Assembly (NCBI GenBank): GCA_963556255.1
Contig: OY744609.1
Span: 13,488,790-13,552,789, forward strand
Source of the DNA: Allolobophora icterica
Taxonomy: Eukaryota; Annelida; Clitellata; Crassiclitellata; Lumbricidae
DNA: 64,000 nucleotides
Direction: 5' to 3'
Shown: piece by piece, positions 47,884-58,400 of the stretch
Layout: every line of letters starts with the position of its first letter
How positions within the stretch are numbered: the stretch's first letter is position 1
Made by a program: the position numbers and the translations under genes
The notes under the pieces: generated by a model
What the model was told of the DNA's origin: nothing
Databases searched by the model: none
Seen by the model: only the letters and a program-made list of their open reading frames with translations

Positions 47884-49470
47884 TTTGAAACCATGCCAAT
47901 GATCCTAGTATACAAACTGGTCTTACTGAGTTTTACATCATGCCATTGATCCTCGTATTTACACCGGTCTTACTCAGTTTCACATCATGCCAATAATCAT
48001 CGCATATACACTGGTCTTACTGAGTTTTACATCATGCCAATAATCATCGCATATACACTGGTCTTACTCAGTTTCACATCATGCCAATAATCATCGCATA
48101 TACACTGGTCTTACTGAGTTTTACATCATGCCAATAATCATCGCATATACACTGGTCTTACTCAGTTTCACATCATGCCAATAATCATCGCATATACACT
48201 GGTCTTACTGAGTTTTACATCATGCCAATAATCATCGCATATACACTGGTCTTACTGAGTTTTACATCATGCCAATAATCATCGCATATACACTGGTCTT
48301 ACTGAGTTTTACATCATGCCAATAATCATCGCATATACACTGGTCTTTCTGAGTTTCACATCATGCCAGTGATTCTAGTAGGCTATATAAACTGGTCTTA
48401 CTGAGTTTTACATGTGCACCATGCCAATGATCATCGCATATAAACTGGTCTTACTGAGTTTTACACCATGCCAATGATCATCGCATATAAACTGGTCTTA
48501 CTGAGTTTTACACCATGACAATGAGCATCGCATATAAACTGGTCTTACTGAGCCTTTCATCACTCCAATTATTCTTCTATGCGCGAAGTGGTATTTCTGA
48601 GTTTTGCATCAAGCCATTGATCATCGTATTTACACTGGTCTTACTGAGTTTTACATCATGCCAATAATCTTCGCGTATACACTGGTATCACTGAGTTTTA
48701 CATCATGCCAATGATCCTCGTATATATTCACTGGTCTTACAGAGTTTTACACCATGCCAATGATCGTCGTATATAAACTGGTCTTACTGAGTTTTACATC
48801 ATGCCAGTGATCCTAGTATACAAACTGGTCTTACTGAGTTTTACATCATACCAATGATCCTCGTGTATAACTGGTCTCACTGAGTTTTACATCATGCCAA
48901 TGATCCTGGTATATATTCACTGGTCTTACAGAGTTTTACACCATGCCAATGATCCTCGTATATAAACTGGTCTTACTGAGTTTTACATCATGCCAGTGAT
49001 CCTAGTATACAAACTGGTCTTACTGAGTTTTACATCATACCAATGATCCTCGTATATACACTGGTCTTACTGAGTTTTACTTCACACCAACGATAGTATA
49101 AACTGGTCTTATTGAGTTCTATACATCATGCCAATGATCCTCGTATTTACACTGGTCTTAATGAGTTTTACATCATGCCAATAATCCTCGTTTATACATG
49201 TACACTGGTCTTAATGAGTTTTACATCATGCCAGTTATCATAATAGAGAAACTGGTCGTACTGAGTTTTTGCATCATGTCAATGATTTCTTATTCTGGTC
49301 TTACTGGTTCCCATGCATGCCATTCCAATGGTCTTTAAATGCTGGTCTCACTGGGTTTACACGATGTCAATGACCCTCGTATTGACATGTTTGCTCGTAT
49401 ATAGGCCTACTCTTATTGAGTTACATGCCAAGCCATTGATCCTATAGTATTTCCGGTGTTCTTACTACGC
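47884..49470. repeat. Satellite array, 47-bp unit, ~33 copies
   Basis: The unit is CTGGTCTTACTGAGTTTTAC followed by ATCATGCCAATAATCATCGC and ATATACA. At 47970-48230, units with TGAGTTTTAC alternate with units with CAGTTTCAC, a two-unit (94-bp) higher-order repeat. The copies become more divergent and vary in length towards 49.4 kb. Confidence 0.95.
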
Positions 49471-50185
49471 TTAGCTCCTTGCGAATGTTTCTGTTTTATT
49501 CTGGTGTTATTTGTTTTCACATTATGCCAGTGACCAATACTTCATTGCTCTTATCTGGTTAACTTCATGTCATTGTTATGATAATCTTTTTTGATTGTAT
49601 TTATTCTGTTCTTATACTATGTTTGATGCCATTCTAATGTATATAGAAGTGTCGAGATTACCACGCATTTAATGGTTGTATGGATATTGTATTGTATTGT
49701 ATATAGGCATTTATAAAGCGCCTCTCGCGGTATATAGACCATTCAGAGGCGCTATAGACCATTCAGAAACATGTAGGCCTATGCTTGTTTCTGGACACAT
49801 GTATGCTTGTTTCTGGACACTTCTTTAGAGCTGTTAAGTTCCTCACAAAACCGCCAATCTCTTCAACATTGAAACGTCAATAGCAAACGAAATAGCGCAG
49901 AGAAAACTGCAGGAGTCACCAATGGCGCACCCACGCACACAGGTGGAGCTCAATTCCAGTACATAATTGACAGACATGCCCAGAGTATCTGGGCCAGACT
50001 GCGTCGAAGAACTGGTGACCTGACATTGACTGTTTGTGGACTGGTACCTTATAAGCAAGTGTTGCTCCTGTCCTTCTGCTGGTGTCTTCGTCAACAATCG
50101 GAACTCGGAGACCGCGATTAAACCAATAAGCAAAATAGTAACGTGAAGGAAGTCGATAGCAGTCGATAGCTTACAGACTGGTTTC
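49471..50185. other. Intergenic, nothing recognised
   Basis: Contains GCGCCTCTCGCGGTATATAG with an inverted AGAGGCGCTATAG (49715-49760) and a duplicated ATGCTTGTTTCTGGACAC. No gene. Confidence 0.4.
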
Positions 50186-50468
50186 CATAGGCGTAATTTG
50201 TGGGGGGTACTGTACCCCCCACTTTTTAAGCAATGTCAATCAATATTTTATTATTGTGCCATCTCATAGAACGCAGTCACCACCAAAAGTACGAAAATAC
50301 TTAGATACACAGGTAAATCGAGAGCCAAAATTAATGAGAATACTGGCAGGGAATATGTTCAACATGGGCGCCATGCGAAAAGCTAAAGTGGAGAAGAAAT
50401 TGGTACCCCCCACTTTTCAGACCAAAGTATTGGTACCCCCCACTATTTAGACTAAAGTTACGCCCCTG
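50186..50468. mobile_element. hAT-type MITE ('GGGGCGTWAC' family), copy 4
   Basis: It starts CATAGGCGTAATTTGTGG and ends CTAAAGTTACGCCCCTG, with a perfect 8-bp TSD CTGGTTTC (50178-50185 and 50469-50476). Confidence 0.92.
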
Positions 50469-50476
50469 CTGGTTTC

Positions 50477-51102
50477 GACTTGAGGGCGGATGGCGGTGGC
50501 GCCGGGGACTATAGCTAGACAGTTGATTAGACAAGACTAGAGGAGTCTAGACTAGACTTGGTGAGATAAGATTATATCAACTGCTTCGATTAGATCGTAT
50601 TCTTATACTCGAGGTTATTTTAAACACCACAGGCTTATAATTATTCACCGGCGCTCAATCAGAAAAGGTCAAAAGGCGATGATCTGTGGAGTCGATGAAA
50701 TAGTTCGGGGTGAGTGCCATGTGGGAAATTTACCACCATACACTTCAATCCTTACCAATTTGTTTGGCTGCAATGTTACCAACCATCTATCGCTGGTCTT
50801 TACTTTCACTAGATGTTAACTAAATCGTAACCGCGTTCTTGTGTCGCTTATGCATTAGTTTTGCTCATTAAAACATTTTGACACTTCAACGACGAGCTGC
50901 ATTGGCTTCCCATTCGTGTTTAGTACTCTCGTCTTTAAAGTGCTAAATGAACCATCAACAACTTAATGGAACGACGAACAATCACTTTCTTAATAACTAA
51001 TGCAAAGAAAAACGTGAAATTTCTTACTCGGATCTTCGCTTCTGTGGTCGCATAAGTAGCCATTCTGTTCGTTGTGTTGTTTTTTTTTACTGTCTGCAGT
51101 TG
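50477..51102. other. Intergenic, nothing recognised
   Basis: No gene supported. Confidence 0.4.
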
Positions 51103-51222
51103 CTTCAAACGTCGACTGTGTTGAAATTCTTGTTTATTCGAAGATTTCAAACGTCGACGTTTTTGAAATTCTTGGTCTTTCGAAGATTTCAAACGTTGAT
51201 CGTCTTCAAATTCCTGAGCAAA
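51103..51222. repeat. Triple 42-bp tandem repeat
   Basis: The unit TTCAAACGTCGACTGTGTTG plus AAATTCTTG...TTCGAAGAT is repeated three times. 42 is a multiple of 3, and the minus strand is open through it with LKSSKDQEFQKRRR-like 14-residue repeats. Whether it is translated is unknown. Confidence 0.8.
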
Positions 51223-51325
51223 ATTTTAGAGCGTAGGCCATTTTCGAAGCTCTTTTCACGAATTTATAAATATTGCACCATGACAACGTCGATAGAAAGA
51301 TGACGTAAGACAAACGGTCAAACGA

Positions 51326-51333
51326 TGACGTCA
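51326..51333. promoter_or_regulatory. Perfect CRE-like palindrome TGACGTCA
   Basis: An isolated perfect CREB/ATF consensus. No gene start is established next to it. Confidence 0.25.
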
Positions 51334-51949
51334 TCACTTCAGAGAACGTTACCATGAGAACGTTGAATGACGGGTTCGTAATCTCTCGGTTTGAAGGCAA
51401 AAACCGGCAAACAATTCATCGAAAGCAATTGGACCTTTACAGTAGGCCTAACTGTAGCTGTGGTTTCATGCTAGAATAAGTTGCATATCAATCGACAATG
51501 CCCTCTTTGGTTTTATATTGTCAGCGGTTGGAACCATTTTGTTCACTATGCTGTTTGAAGAGCCTTAAGTAATTTTCCATACACTTTCTGTCACGGCTCT
51601 ATAGGAGTGCATGCTCGTTTAGAAGTTTTTTTATAGGCCCTAAGTCTTACCGATAAGCGAATTAGGCCAACGAGGTTTTTAACAAAACAAACTAGGTAAG
51701 GTAAGGTTAAGGAAGGTAAGAAAAGGCATGCACGGTTAGTTAAGTTAAGGTCAAGCAGGTCAAGGCAGCTTACCAGCCTTACCTAACCTGAGCGCTGATT
51801 AAATAAATTGTCGAAGAAACATTTTCCTGTGTTGCTGAAAATGTCGGTCTCGTAGTCTACATTCGTTTCTTTTGGTGTTAAACGGAAGAATATCTTAAGC
51901 ACTTAGCGAATTATGTCTACTACTTCCATATTTGAGACTCAGAGCCTTC
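51334..51949. other. Intergenic, nothing recognised
   Basis: A GGTAAGGTTAAGG-type AAGGT repeat lies at about 51690-51760. No gene. Confidence 0.4.
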
Positions 51950-51992
51950 CAATTCTTTTCCTCCTCTCTTGATCAGAACCTCTGGCAACCGG

Positions 51993-52516
51993 CATGGGCA
52001 GCGATCATGGGGGGGGGGGGGGGAGGGGGACAAGTTCCCCACCTTTAAGAGTGGGGGCACACCATACATTTGCCCCCCTCCCATTTTTGAAGAAACCCCA
52101 AGAAAGGCGAACATTATTATGTAATTACGCGTGATGGTTTTCACTGCCCTTTTGACGAGATGAGGTTAAAACTATTTTTGAGCAGAAGTGCCCCCCCAAA
52201 TTCTCAGAAAGAAGAAGAAATTTGTAAAAAAGTCTTAACATTTGGGGGGGGGGGGTGAATTTGTTAAAAAAAGGTAATAAATTTTGTAGACGAACTCCTT
52301 AAAAAAGGCAATGACGTTATGACATCGTTTTAGGGAGACCCGAAGAAAGTAGTAAAAAGAGTTGAATGACTAAAAAAGTCACCAAGATTTTGTGGAGATG
52401 AATTCCCAAAAAAGTTTGAAATTTTTTTGGGACATGAATTCCTAAAAAAGGTCATCGACCAGACCATGGCCGATTTTGCCCCCCCCCCCACCTCTCAGAC
52501 AAGATCGCCGCCACTG
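51993..52516. mobile_element. hAT-type MITE, GCGGCGATC family, copy 4 (524 bp)
   Basis: It starts CATGGGCAGCGATCATGG and ends ACAAGATCGCCGCCACTG, with a perfect 8-bp TSD GCAACCGG (51985-51992 and 52517-52524). It is the longest copy of the family, with long G and C homopolymer runs. Confidence 0.92.
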
Positions 52517-52567
52517 GCAACCGGAACTTGGATCTTCTACCCCTCTGACTCGACGCAGCGCTCGAGA

Positions 52568-53498
52568 CATAGTTCGAGAATTCGTGACTTTCGGTTTTAA
52601 AATTCGTAAAAATTCGCGAATTTTTGGTCTATTTTAAAATTCGTAAAAATTCGTTGGACCATTGTTGGGCCTTTTTTTACATTGACAGTGGTGTTTTGCA
52701 AAAACAGCGTAAGCAACGACAACAAATGTGATGACGTCATGATTTGTTGTGTTGAGCTTCTGCTTAGAATTTAGTATAAAATTCTATATCAAAGTTTATT
52801 ACGTAACGAGTTAATTTAGTTAAAATCTAATTTCTTAAAGATGACAGAACATGGACCGGAGTGGAAGTATGTATACAGTAATTTCGGAGGAGAAGGAAGG
52901 GGTTATCCAAAAATTCAGTATTGTTTTTGTGACAAGGAATTTGTTGGTTGTTCTGCCCGAATTCAGGAGCATTTAATGGCGAAAATACAAAAACCAGAGT
53001 CAAGTTATGGGAGCAGTGGACTGTTCCTGACTCAGAATCAGAGGACGATGAAGTAGCAGACACAGCTCGGTGAACGTTGCCAACCCTTTTTAACCATGTT
53101 CGGTTGCAAACTGTGTCAGTGACTGACTGGTCACACTGGAGCTGGGGCATTGGTGGTTTTCGTTCTGTTGACTTACACTCACAGTCACACATACACCCCC
53201 CCAACTATGACAAGACTCCAAGTAGAACAGTAACTGAATACAGTACTATATTGTGTTGCTAGTCAGATATCTTATGCGGCTGATTGATTGAATTGCCTAT
53301 GGCATTGACATTTAGGCCTACTTGCTTAAAAAGTTGAAAAGTAAACAAATAATAAAATTCGTTGCCATGGCAAAGAATTCTATTATTTGATTATTTCACG
53401 AATTTTAACGAATTTTAAAACTGCAGTTTTAAAATTCGTTAAAATTCGTGAATTTTTAAAATTCTTAAAATTCGTAAGATGCGAATTCTCGAACTATG
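52568..53498. mobile_element. hAT element, CATAGTTCGAGAATTCG ends (931 bp)
   Basis: It has perfect terminal inverted repeats CATAGTTCGAGAATTCG and CGAATTCTCGAACTATG, and a perfect 8-bp TSD GCTCGAGA (52560-52567 and 53499-53506). Many AATTCGTAAAAATTCG subterminal repeats lie at both ends. It keeps a zinc-finger-like exon (52841-53056) and is an internally deleted derivative. Confidence 0.92.
52841..53056 (+). pseudogene. N-terminal zinc-finger fragment of an hAT transposase
   Basis: The ATG-initiated 71-codon frame begins MTEHGPEWKYVYSNFGGEGR and continues with PKIQYCFCDKEFVGCSARIQ and EHLM. The C-x-C...H pattern with YxxFCDKEF resembles the BED/U1-type DNA-binding finger at the start of hAT transposases. 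The frame then stops, and no catalytic domain follows inside the element, so it is a deletion remnant. Confidence 0.65.
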
Positions 53499-53649
53499 GC
53501 TCGAGAATAAGCTAGTACCCTGCACTCAGCTTTCAAGAAATTTCAGAGCTGTGTTACTGTGTAATATAACTTACCTAACCATACTTTACACAGATCAGTT
53601 TTGGGCAGAGTTGGACTTCCACGCACGCGCGTGCGCGCACACAAACAAA

Positions 53650-53712
<63 letters not shown>
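53650..53712. repeat. (CA)n microsatellite
   Basis: About 30 CA units after a CAAA lead-in. Confidence 0.97.
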
Positions 53713-53715
<3 letters not shown>

Positions 53716-55371
53716 AATGTATATTTGCATGCATGACTTTAGTGAAACTGCTGTGAGTCCGTTATACTCTGACGGGCTTTCAGAAGTTAATGTATATATG
53801 TTGATTTGATTACATAATTAGGCATACCTTAATCATATATATATAATATAGCGCACGAGATATTTTCATGATTGTATAGGCCTATATTTATACAGACTAT
53901 AGCAGCATTTATAAATACTTGCGCGCGCACGTGACACGTATGTCTGCGTGGGTGGGTGGGTCGTTGCTTTTGTGTGGGCATAAAAATTAAGCAACCGTAA
54001 ATATGACCGCAGTGGACAGTGGTCTCCCAAAACGAAGGCTTCCTAATGTTTCACCGGATGTTACGGCGAATAGACTCCATCTAGTGACTGACTTCCGTTG
54101 TCTGTCTCTATCACTCTATCTGTGTGTTTGCCTGTCTATCTCTTTCTATCTCTCTTTGTCTCTTGCAAAACAAATGACGTTTGACCTCTCTGCCTCTGCC
54201 TACTCTCTTCAATTATGCAGAAACTCAAAGCACCCGTCCTAGCTGTAATCGAATGTCTGGCTTAATTCGCGTCACTGTGAACCTGTCTGTCTGCCAGTCT
54301 GGGTATCTGTCGCTGTCTCTCTGGTTCTCGAGTTTTTCTGTCTGTGTATCTGTCTGTCTGGCAATGTCTATTTGTTTGTCCGTCTATTTCGTTCATTGCC
54401 CCAAAGAAGTCTAATGTTTGAGGACAAACTCAACCTTCTGTGAATCGACGTCGATTCTTCTGTGGTCTGCTCCATTATAAAGTTCTAAATAATTCTCTCC
54501 TTCACTGGCATAGCTAGGTTACCTCACCGGGATTCTGAGAACCCTATGGAATTAGTGCAGATCAAACTATATTAGTGTAGGCCTACCTATCCCCTCCCCC
54601 GGTGATGACTCTCGACTTCGCTCTGTCAACAGATACGAGTGTTCTAAAATAAAGTATGTTTAAGGATGTTCAAGGTCGATTTAATTAATTGATTTGTAAA
54701 CTTGTCTAAGATGAACTCAGGTATATAGTATTCAAGTGGGCCTCACCAATCGTCCCAGTTATCACGCTGAGTCTACAGTAGGCTAAATAGCAGAGGATTA
54801 AATTTTCAAGACACTCAGAATTCAGAACTCGATCGCTAACTCCATTGAAAATGAATAGGTCGAAACCATTAGGCCCTACTATCCTCTAGAAAATGACAAA
54901 GTAGGCATATCAAAGTCACACTCTCAACAATGCTATAATATTCAGGAATTTCTGATGGGAGTAGGCCTAAATAATATTAACGTGAGGGAAACCAATTAGG
55001 CTAATATTCTGTCACTTCCATTCTGTTAAATGACCCATCGACTTCGATTTTGTCAGATTTTTCATCGGTTGATTTGGTTGATTTGGTAATTTTCGTATAA
55101 ATCTTCTAACACTGATTTGTGTGCGGATTTCCGATTTTATTAATATCGCGCTATAAATCCGGTGTTGTTCACAGATTAGGCCGATCGAACCATTGCCTGC
55201 TAGCATCTAGTATCTAGAACCATAATGTAAGTAACAGAACCATCGATGAACAGAACCACAGTATAAATAATTAATTAAGTAATTATTTATATTGAACCAT
55301 CACTGCTGCAGCAGCCTAAGCTAATTTTCGTTGTTGATATCTTGAAGATTCGTTATCTTTAAGAAACAAAG
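53713..55371. other. Intergenic region upstream of BCAS2
   Basis: TCTGTCTG-type repeats lie at about 54095-54170 and 54285-54380. The BCAS2 promoter and 5' UTR should lie at its right end, but no TATA box or other clear promoter element was seen. Confidence 0.4.
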
Positions 55372-55446
55372 ATGGCCGGAGAAGTTGTGGTTGATGCATT
55401 GCCGTATTTTGACCAAGGATATGACGAGGAAGGCGTCAGGGAGGCT
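55372..55446 (+). CDS. BCAS2: BCAS2 exon 1
   Basis: 25 codons from the start ATG, ending in phase 0 at donor GTAAGT. Encodes the conserved N-terminal [11 protein letters not shown] block. Confidence 0.95.
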
Positions 55447-58400
55447 GTAAGTATGTTTGAAAATGTTTCTAAATCAATTACAGTTTTCGTATTGATCCAG
55501 CTACGTTTGGGTGTGCACAACGACCTGGTATCATTCTTTCCCGGCTCTTAGTCCCTGGGTGCGGCCCGAATCCCCGAAACCCGAATCCCCGAAACGAATT
55601 TCGCCTGAATCCCCGAAATCGATTTTAGACTAAAATTACAAATAAACATGTGAATAGACAGTAAATCGAGATGCATCAAGGCCACGCTAGGTCTTTCTGG
55701 CGTATGAGTTTACAATTTAACTTTGAATAGTTTTCGGGAGTTCTGCCGCTTTCTATGAAACTGTTTTCGGGAAATCGGGCTTTTGTGTATTTTCAGCGTT
55801 TTCGGGGATTCGGGTTTCGGGGATTCGGGTTGACCCCTTAGTCCCTACTCGTGAAGTCGAAACTAATTATCATACACGACCGAGGATCGTAATATCCGCG
55901 AGAATTGTACATCATTCTCTACTCTTCCATTACCAAGTATCTGTGTAATACATTATCAGTCACGTCAATCTCTACAGAATTAGTTTCTCTTGATACATGT
56001 GGTTTTTAACACTCAAACAGTAACGAAGGGCTAGAGCTTTCCAAGTTAGAAAATAGCTTTGCATGTATCTAGAAAAAGATTTGTGTACAGAGAAATGGTT
56101 GATGATCGAGAAGACTATTAAATTTTAAATGGCTGATTGTAAATGTTTGCCACAAACATCCGCCAAAGTTGAGTTCATAATTTTTACAAAACCATTGAAA
56201 TACCCTACTTAAGGAATTTTTCTGATTCTGCAATTTGCAATTTGTCTTCTAGCTAACACATATCAATAGAATATAAATGTAGCTAAGTATATGCAACAGA
56301 AGGATATTTTCGTCATGTGGTTGCTATCAACCACATTCGTTGTGATGGAGTTAATCCTGCCAGGTCATTCAGTCTAGGCAACAGCAAGAATAGAAGAGCT
56401 TGTAACAATAGTTCTGAACTTATTGAGGGGCATTATAACATTTCAGTTATGTTGTGCTGAAGTTATAATTTTGCTGTGCTTTTGATTTGCTTACTTAGGC
56501 ATTTGCGCTGGTCGAGGAAGAGACAAGAAGATATCGTCCGACTAAGAACTACCTGGAATATTTGCCACCAGCACGATATGATGCATTTGAAGTGAGCATG
56601 AATTTTGTGTTAATTATGTGTTTATTGCTCTTACTTGAAGAGGCTTACTTAGGAATATTTACCTTTTGAAATATGATCTGCAGGACTCTTAAGGTTCAAA
56701 TTACTGTATGAGAGTTCCATGACTTTTATATTTGTGGCTTGTTAAATAGATTTGTGATATGCTGCTCAACAGACTTAAGGTCAGCTTCCGCATGTTACCA
56801 AAGAAGGACTTGGTTTCAATAGCTTTTTCACACATTGGTCCATATCTATGCAAAAGCAGGTTCAGCTTGGCAACACCATTCTGTTTGTCTTACCTGATTT
56901 CACAAAAAACGGAAATCTTGCCGAATTCCGGCTGCCCAACACTTTTGAGGTGAATTGATGAAATAGCACACTCTGGATATCTTAATAACAATATTTAATA
57001 GTAATTTTAAAATCTGCCAGTGTATAGTTTTAGTCCTTATGCTAGTGATAAGATCGGGTTTCAAACTGGTGATATGGAGTGCCCTTTATATTCTGCTCCG
57101 AGTGTTACTGAACTACTTTAGAGAACAGTTTTTTATTTGATTTTCCTTTCTTTGTCTGGCAGACGGAAATCATGAAGACAGAAGTGGAGCGAATGAAATC
57201 GCGACTTCCGATGGATATGCTAAGCATGAAGAGGTCAGTGGAGAGAAATATATAAATGCCTGTCTAATAACCCACAATTGTTATCAATTGTGGCTTACGC
57301 ACAATAGCCTGGCTTTTGGTTTCTTTGATCTATATGATTTTTGGCTGTGTTCACCCAATGATTACGATTTTGATGATGGTTTCACTTGACGCTTGGGGCA
57401 TTATGATAGTGGTGCTATGGAAATTGTTGGGTTAGATTGGTTCAACCTTGCTTTTGTGTAAAACAATTTTCATCAAACTTTTGTGTCGATGCGGAAGTGT
57501 CCTGTAAAGATGCTGTGGTGCATTGATCTATTTGGTAGCAGGCTGGTCTGTTATCCAGTGATTGCAGGTTCAGAGCCTGCTGAGGGGACTCCATTTAATT
57601 ACCCTCAACAGGATTCTTTGCTTGATCTTGCATGGTGCCTCAGATTAAGGTCTGTGGACTGCAGGTGTGTGTGTCCCTGCGTGCATGCGACACGTGTTAA
57701 AAGTGCAATAAAAGGCCAATACAGTCTCTTAAACTGATGTTCACCGTGAAACAAAAGAGTGCTGAAGTCTGGGGTTGTGCGTAAGTTCTGGCTTGACAAG
57801 ATTTTCATCACTGTGTCAGGAACTCTACCGATGACACAGTGTCGAACTCTGGATAGGAAACTGTTGATTGGGTTCTGTATGTGTGTGGGAACCAAACACT
57901 CGTGACTTTTCTGATTTGAACCTTTACTCATGAACTGATGAACTGTCTAATGACATTTAACTTCATGTAGGCTAGAACAGAGTGCCTCTGATTTATTTCT
58001 TTTGAAGTGGTGCTATATAAATTTATAATTTCAGTTACCATTGTGTCATGATTTCGAATGTTTGAAAAAAAGGACAAAAGTGGGAAGAGAGTTTGGTTTT
58101 GAAAAGAAGAAATTTTGGAGTTAGTTTGGCCTCAAAAACACTTGCTATAAAATTGTGTAAATTGATCGTCCATTTGTAGGTATGAACTTCCTCAGCCAAC
58201 CACTGGTCGTATGAACGACGTCACCGCTTGGCAGGAGGCTGTAGACAATTCAGAAGCTCAGCTCCAGCATCAGGCTTTGAGGTTTGTCAGTTGGAGACAG
58301 CAGTGTTAACACTTTAACAACGAGTGTGTACTAAAATGTATGGAAAACTAATCACCATTGTCATTAAATTAATATGCATTTATGGTCGAATGTGATGTTC

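Larger units (their letters stand above)
51950..53560. repeat. Rep-A, copy 7 (minus orientation), split twice
   Basis: Rep-A pieces lie at about 51950-51992, 52517-52567 and 53499-53560. The intervening DNA is the two insertions at 51993 and 52568. Confidence 0.65.

Noticed and set aside
47884..49470. CRISPR-like regularity of the 47-bp repeats
   Set aside because: Units are contiguous without unique spacers and drift gradually. This is a eukaryotic satellite.
56759..56953. 64-codon frame in BCAS2 intron 2 as an extra exon
   Set aside because: The vertebrate alignment is continuous between exons 2 and 3 without it, and the segment has no family similarity.
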